In this document: positions 58,223 through 64,000 of the stretch, in pieces | How positions within the stretch are numbered: the stretch's first letter is position 1 | How the letters are laid out: each line of letters opens with the position of its first letter | Assembly: GCA_028095005.1 (NCBI GenBank) | Contig: CM051459.1 | Location: 199,493,902 to 199,557,901, forward strand | Direction of reading: 5' to 3' | Length of the DNA stretch: 64,000 nucleotides | DNA from: Rhynchospora pubera | Lineage: Eukaryota; Streptophyta; Magnoliopsida; Poales; Cyperaceae | Position numbers and translations under genes: made by a program | The notes under the pieces: model-generated | What the model was told of the DNA's origin: nothing | The model's input: the letters and a program-made list of their open reading frames with translations, nothing else | Databases searched by the model: none

Positions 58223-59990
58223 TGTTTGGAAATAGCTCAATTTTAATTTTAGACTAATTACACTTAATTAATCCAATTAAACAAAGAGCAAGAGGATCTA
58301 GTGCAAAAGCTAATTCGACACAAAGAGATAGGTGGAATTTGTACCTCCCGCGAAATCGTATTCGCGGGGCTCGACCACGGCATGGGAGTCGGTGGCGCGC
58401 CTCCATGCGCCTCCTCCATATTGGCCTCGAGTCCACCAAGGAAACTAACAATTCTCATAGGTCCTATGCTAGTAGGAACTAGAGGAATGCTAATCCCTTT
58501 ACTATTCTTGAACTAATTTAGGAATAGCTATTCTCAACACATGGGACCTAATAATAATCAATGGAAGAGAGCAAAAATGGAATAGAGAAAACCAATTTTC
58601 TCTCTTGAAGGTGGCGGCTAGAGAAGGAGGCAAGAGGAGGAGAGAGAACTAGGGTTGGAAGGCACCAACTAGTGGTCCTTATATAGAGATCAAGTCCAAC
58701 ATTCTCACTTCCAAAATTACCATCATGCCACTCTATGGCCGGCCAAATAAAAGGCCTAAATGGGCCATTTACATTTTATTGTTTAATCTCTCTTAGACCT
58801 ATTATATCAATTATATAATGGGCCTATCCAATTGATTATATTTCGGCTCATATCGGCTAATTAAATTAAGCCTATTTATTCAATATAATTCCTACAATTA
58901 TATTAAATATTGTTGAGCATAATTAATTATCAACTTAATGATAATTACTTTAGGATAAGCATATGTATTAAATTAATTTCTATATGATCCTTTTGATATA
59001 ATTAATTATAACGGTTTGCAACAGTATATAATTAATTAATCAACACATCATATTTTTGCATTCTCCAATGCAAACAAATCAATTAATACACTGTATGGTT
59101 AAAGTCCTATTTGTGTGACCCTTTGAGGATTTATGCTATGTTGGACATGGAATTAAATCGCTATTTAATTCCAATAATCATAAGCGGTATCTAGCAACAC
59201 GTTATGATTCCCAATTCACATAAATAGTGTACTGCTACAATATTTCAATCCTGCATAAGAGAATAAATGTATTTCCCTATTTTGATTCTTATGTCACACG
59301 ATATCATCGTATAATCCAAGATAGGAATGTGTCATTCTTGCAGATTATACGTTTCTTGATCTAGAGATAATTGTATAAAGTTGCATGCAAACAATCTATC
59401 TCCATCAAGGGGTCCAAAGAGATATCGTCACTCACTAAGTGAATTAATGAGGGACATACGGTTTTTTTGATGATTAACTTTTCCCCGCACAATTCAAGAG
59501 AACATAAATAAAGTCCGTATAGCAGCCCTTATCGGGAATCAGCGGTAGACAGTATTTATTGAACCTATCCTCATGTGGAAAAGATAAACATCTCAAATTT
59601 AGAACCAAAATCATAACGAAATAAACAATGACACATAACACAATCCATATGTTTATTTCGATGGGTCAAGTCCTGTGCTATGTTCCATAACATACACATA
59701 TGCAATTAAGTTGGTAACTCTTTACCTATGATTAGTAGAACTTAATCATCACTTAACTTGCATACTAATCTTATAATATAATTAATGTTCCTTGTTAATT
59801 ATCAAGATTATGGACCGTTTAGATTTGTTATTGTCATTCTAAAGAATGATCCACAGAGATCTACTATTCAGATCCTCAACCTGAATAATCTGTCAATAAT
59901 AAACCTAGGAACATATGATAAAATATCATCCCATACATAAACTAATAATTAAGTCATTAAATAATTGATTTCTAGGACATAACTCTAACA
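58223..59990 (-). mobile_element. solo LTR of the Ty1/copia family, nested in the Pack-MULE
   Basis: It is the reverse complement of the LTRs at 23247 and 31172, with ends TGTTTGGAAATAG and CTCTAACA on the plus strand. The perfect 5-bp duplication CTACT flanks it (58218-58222 and 59991-59995). It is 1768 bp and more diverged than the two LTRs of the full element. Its 3' tail resembles the right LTR tail, not the left. Confidence 0.93.
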
Positions 59991-60226
59991 CTACTATACT
60001 CCACCCCCACTCCATCTCTGAAAGCAACATTATTTAATATCGTGCTATGCAGTTCGTCCTCCTTTCTCAACCATTCCCCGACCTCTCTCTGCCGAAAGGC
60101 AGAATTTCAAGTTCGATTTTTTATTTTGCACCAGCGGTCGGGATGAGGACCAATTGAAGCCCATCATGCAACCTTTTTCCACGGTCATCTCTTGGATAAA
60201 AGACCAAAATAATAATACAGATATTA

Positions 60227-60496
60227 TTGTTATGCCAACCCTGGCCGTATTTGTGGTGTTCGTTTTACCACTGGCCGGCAGAAACAAAGGCCGACGCAAC
60301 TCCCAAAAAACCCAGAATTTTAATCGCTGGCTGTGGAATTGGTGGCTTGGTGTTAGCATTGACAGCGAGGAGAAAGGGGTTCGAGGTGATTGCTTTCGAG
60401 AAGGACGTCAGTGCCATTAGAGGCGAAAGAATCTGCAAGGTTCATGTGTGCGAGAGGAGAAAGAAGGATTCGGGAGAGAAGGAAGAATGGGACTAG
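60227..60496 (+). pseudogene. captured zeaxanthin epoxidase N-terminal fragment with open chimeric frame
   Basis: The 89-codon frame contains PKKPRILIAGCGIGGLVLAL followed by TARRKGFEVIAFEKDVSAIRGE. This is the beta-alpha-beta FAD-binding fold with GxGxxG (GCGIGG) and the terminal acidic residue, and it closely matches the start of the mature zeaxanthin epoxidase, which has the same DLSAIRGEG-type segment. Homology stops after RGE at about 60430; the last 20 or so codons come from the MULE terminal repeat. The N-terminal part is not recognisable as the normal transit peptide. The rest of the enzyme (about 600 residues) is absent, so no epoxidase activity is possible. Whether the chimeric frame is expressed is unknown. 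Confidence 0.8.
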
Positions 60497-60737
60497 GTTG
60501 AGTCGAGTCTTGTTTAATCAAATTCTGGTTGGATTCGAACAAGGGTAAAAGGGTCATAAATTTTCAGTTTTATTATTTTAATCTTATTTATATTAGAAAA
60601 TATAGTAGAGGGGTAAATAGAGAAGGCGTCTGAAATTCGGGGGGGGGGGGGCAAAATCAGGAATTTGAATTTTCGGAGGGCAAATCCTGTATTTCCTCAG
60701 TTTTGAGGGGTATTGAAAAAATTTTCCCATTATATTT

Positions 60738-61200
60738 TACAAATTAACATCATATGTCCTTAAAAAAATATGACAAATATGATTATATATCAGTTTTTTT
60801 TTGTGAAAAAACTTGATTGTATATCAGACTTTTTTTTTTCCTTTGTGACAAATATGTATTTTAAATTGGTTTATATTTAAATATATATACGAAACAGTAA
60901 GGAGAAATAAGAATCATAATTTTTGAAATAAGCATTAGTTTAATTCCAACACTATCTGATACTCTGATACCGTAATAAAATATAAAATAGAAGTTTTATG
61001 ATACTATCGTGCTTTATAAGCAAGCATCATGTATCCTTAGAATAAAAAAACGATTACACAATAAGAATCATAATTCTTGTAATAAACATTAGTTTAAATC
61101 TAATACTATATGATGTTCTGATACCGTCATAAAATATAAAGAGAGAAGTTTTATTGATACTATTATGATTTACAAAGAAGTATCATGTATCCTTAAAAAA
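60738..61200. repeat. tandem repeat array, right part
   Basis: The repeat resumes after the Pack-MULE with CATATGTCCTTAAAAAAATA, then CTCTGATACCGTAATAAAAT near 60962 and TTCTGATACCGTCATAAAAT near 61113. Confidence 0.8.
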
Positions 61201-62400
61201 AATTACATAGAAAATTAATCTGAATATATTTTGTTGTGTATTTTTCGCTATCTCCCTTAAAATTAATATTATCTTCTCGTATCAATTTGTGTTTGAAAAA
61301 AATCTAAAACTTATTGCATCCATCAATATGGTGCTTGTCTTTAATTTGCTCCTTAATATATCCCATCAACAAAGAAAGAAAGAAAAAATAACAATCAATG
61401 AAAGTCAACTGCACAATTTTATGTTATATATGCATCCACGTGTGAGAGAGATAAAATTAAAATGTTGAATCAATACAAAAGTATATAATATTGTTGTCTC
61501 ATTAAATTAATTGACTAAAGAAATCAATCGTTAAATTATTTTTAACACATGCTTTACACTCGAAATTTTTTTTAAAAAAGACAACCATTCAATACACACG
61601 TTTAAAAAAATTAAGTATTTTTCATTTTTCTTGTTACGAATTCTATCTTTCATTTAATGAAAACATTCATTCACAGCCAATTATCAATGATGCTCTCTTT
61701 GGCTCATTCAAGACCTACTCCACGTGTGAACAATATTTATATCATTCCTATATTTATTATTATATAGTAAATAGTAAAAAAATGATCAGATAATGATTTT
61801 ACAAGATAAAAAAAATAAAACTTCTAAAAGCTAAAGTTTGCTCATACCGCATAGGTTTTGACAAAACTTTCTTAATCATCACATTTGACTTGTAAGTCGA
61901 CTAATTAATTTTTAATAAAATTTCACGAGCTGTAATATTTGGAGGCAATATCTCATTTGATAGTGTGACATACGACCAAACATCTGTAAAGTCTCGATTG
62001 AGATAGATAAATTCATGATATTCAAAAGTCATTTGTTGTCGCCGAATATTGTTTATCACTCCTTAATAAAATTTTCTTCTTAAAAAATATATAAATCGTT
62101 AATTTTTTTTAAAAAATACGTAGACAAGTTATTTGAATTTTTTTAAAATAAAAATTGAAGTCAAACCATCAAGCCATTGAGAGATCCGCGTGCTTCGAAA
62201 ATCACACTAAAAGTAATTAGAAGTATATTTATTTGGTGTGGCGTGAAATGCATGTGCCGCCCCTTAGTTACTGTGGTTAGAATAGTAATACAATCCTAGT
62301 CATTCATTTCGCTTTGTTCAATCGCGTTCATCCGATAGTTCCAAGTCCAGATAGTTCTGCTCCATGTGCCTCCCACCTGCTTCTTTCTCCACTATCAACT
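61201..62400. other. AT-rich intergenic DNA, nothing recognised
   Basis: No gene, element boundary or repeat unit could be assigned. Confidence 0.35.
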
Positions 62401-63720
62401 CAAGAGCATGGAGCACGGTGATGTGTTGTCTATGCCAAAACAAAAACAAAAAGAAAAGTGATTCAGAGAGAGAGCAAAAGACAAAGATGGCGGGGCAGGG
62501 GAGAGGTCACTCAGTGTGAATAGTTGTGTTTCCTTCTGATTTTCTGCATCCTTACTTTAAGTTTCGTCACCTGCGTTCTCTCAGATCTCAACTAAATCGT
62601 ATCGAGTTTTAATCGATAAAAGCTGTCGTATGTAGAGTGGTGTAATTTTTCCTCTCCACTTAACAGATTGCATCTTGCTTTTCCCCTTCACCCCTCACCT
62701 TAGATTGTTCTGCCAGATCGATCGGTCCTTTTCTTTCAGGATAAATTCTAATTTGGTCACCTCAGATAAATAGATTTCCCTATTTTTTCTGCTCTTCTTC
62801 CTCTCTTTGCTTGTCAAAGGTCGTAGTTTCTTTCCTTTTTTCTTTTTTTCCTATAATTTTTTCTTTAGTTGTTGATAGATTTTACCACTTTCAGGAAAGA
62901 TGGAAACAAAAGATGTGATGAAGTACTTCATAATGGCTCCGTTTGGATTCCATTTGGGAAGAAGGGAATAAGAGAATAAATTTATTATAAACAATCCAAA
63001 CTCTTCACAAAGTTACACACTTTCCAATACTTCTTGCCACTTCTTCCCACACCTTATCCAAACGGAGCCAATGAAAAGTATTGTGATCCTTCCTCTTTCT
63101 TTTTGTTGTATTGTCATTTTTCTGTCTATTTTTTTTCTTCCATCCTTTTTGCTACTTCTACTTCTAATATTATACTTTTGTTCAATTTGTATGCGGCAGA
63201 TACCGTGTTGGGCCACGGTGGGGTATGCAAGAAAGGATTTGAAGAGATGAGCTGTGCATGTGGTGCCATGCGATCCTAATTAAGGTTTTTTTTTTCACTT
63301 CAGTTCATCTAATTTAAATTGTTTGAATGCAGCTTGTTATTTATTAACTTTTTTTCTCTTTTTTTTAACACTTCTACTTTTTTTAGTAATACGTTATCTC
63401 GTTTGCACATCTCTCGTGCCATCACATACAAAAAGGTGCCCGAAGTTGGAACCAACAACAACCAACAGGAATCGGATCGGACTGCAATTGCTTAACCCAT
63501 TGCCGTCGATTTGCATCGAGATAACACCCAAGCAGTCCCTGATGAGAAACCAAACAAACGAAGGGCCTTTCTGCAAATTATTCCGCACAGAAGACTGAAG
63601 ACCCGTTACTGTTTTCATGTTCCCAAGGTATACGACAAGAGAGAAAGACGAAACGCAGAGAAATCTCTGAGACGGGGATTTCTGAATTCTGACTGACTGG
63701 AGGTCGGGTGTTACTGCGGT
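62401..63720 (+). other. possible plus-strand transcription unit
   Basis: The region has a GA-rich leader-like patch near 62465, pyrimidine-rich stretches and several AG acceptor-like sites. One follows TATGCGGCAG at 63189-63198, after which about 27 codons (TVLGHGGVCKKGFEEMSCAC and a few more) are open to a TAA. No frame gives a recognised domain. It could be the 5' UTR region of a gene that continues beyond the window or a non-coding transcript. A MITE lies inside it. Confidence 0.2.
62935..63069. mobile_element. MITE, GGCTCCGTTTGG family, copy 7
   Basis: This 135-bp element is flanked by AAT (62932-62934 and 63070-63072) and has 14-bp ends GGCTCCGTTTGGAT and ATCCAAACGGAGCC. It is the shortest complete copy here. 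Confidence 0.85.
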
Positions 63721-64000
63721 TCACGGAAGCATCTTGTTTGAACTGCTCTCATTTTTTTATTATTTCTTTTTCCCTAGTGGCCGGATATTTATTTATTTAT
63801 TCATATATTTTATTAATGCCTGCCGCTGCTTGCCGGCAGGAGTTGTTTTTAGTTTACTCAGGATAAATTACGAAGTGGCCTACTATTTTTGTTTAATAGA
63901 TTATTATAGTTCGTACATGAACCTATCACTCTATCAGCTTCCTGGTGGGGCGAGTTTTATTTTTATGCGTTTTATACTTTACATAAAGTAAATGTTACAT
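63721..64000. other. window end, nothing recognised
   Basis: The frame 63734-63991 is rich in Phe, Ile and Tyr because the DNA is AT-rich; no signature supports a gene. Confidence 0.3.

Larger units (their letters stand above)
57772..60728. mobile_element. Pack-MULE carrying a zeaxanthin-epoxidase-like fragment
   Basis: A perfect 9-bp duplication ATTATATTT flanks the element (57763-57771 and 60729-60737). Terminal inverted repeats of about 285-292 bp (57772-58056 and 60437-60728) both begin GGGAAAATTTTTTC and stay alignable to ATGAACCTT. These are Mutator-like features. No transposase is present. The interior holds foreign DNA with a FAD-binding coding fragment at 60227-60436 and, inserted later, a solo copia LTR at 58223-59990. 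Confidence 0.93.

Noticed and set aside
60045..60359. 104-codon minus-strand frame in the Pack-MULE
   Set aside because: It is antisense to the captured epoxidase fragment, which has the recognisable FAD-binding motif on the plus strand.

Overview
The window is nuclear DNA of a flowering plant, most likely a eudicot: it is AT-rich, its genes are split by many introns, and it carries plant transposon families (PIF/Harbinger-like MITEs, hAT, Mutator, Ty1/copia and Ty3/gypsy LTR elements, an RTE LINE and a tRNA-type SINE). The species cannot be named from the sequence. No rRNA, tRNA or CRISPR locus was seen.

Two intact protein-coding genes are well supported, both on the minus strand. A cyclin-T gene (CYCT1 type, P-TEFb partner) spans 6442-13226, with a 5' UTR exon near 14009-14100; six coding exons join in phase to about 501 residues. 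A plastid inorganic pyrophosphatase gene (PPA6 type) spans 40926-44661; five exons join in phase to about 289 residues. Their products act separately, in nuclear transcription elongation and in plastid pyrophosphate removal.

Three broken or unassigned coding loci lie between them: a subtilisin-like protease pseudogene at 16617-19018, a shorter second copy of it at 36737-37149, and an unrecognised minus-strand multi-exon locus at 20271-22815 whose exons join in phase but contain one stop codon. The two protease pieces sit in a direct segmental duplication (about 14150-17320 and 33330-37470). Its two copies differ by independent transposon insertions, so each gives the empty site for the other.

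Region by region: 1-6.4 kb is intergenic with MITEs and two hAT miniature elements. 6.4-14.1 kb is the cyclin-T gene, whose largest intron holds a recent 1.27-kb non-autonomous LTR element, a poly(A) micro-insertion and a decayed copy of one of the gene's own exons. 14.1-19.5 kb is duplication copy A. 20.3-22.8 kb is the unrecognised locus. 23.2-33.0 kb is a full-length but decayed Ty1/copia element. 33.3-37.5 kb is duplication copy B. 37.5-39.1 kb is a run of four palindromic elements in TA/CT microsatellites. 40.9-44.7 kb is PPA6. 45.5-48.7 kb is a probable Ty3/gypsy LTR remnant. 49.2-61.2 kb is an array of diverged tandem repeats holding a 5.8-kb hAT transposon (itself split by a solo LTR) and a Pack-MULE that carries a zeaxanthin-epoxidase-like fragment and a solo LTR of the copia family. 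61.2-64 kb is intergenic, with weak signs of a plus-strand transcription unit at the end.

Many element boundaries are fixed by matching target-site duplications read directly from the sequence. No clearly new molecular system was recognised. The most unusual items are the Pack-MULE with an open chimeric reading frame, the cyclin-T exon relic, the palindrome cluster, the mosaic copia LTR pair and the unidentified multi-exon locus.
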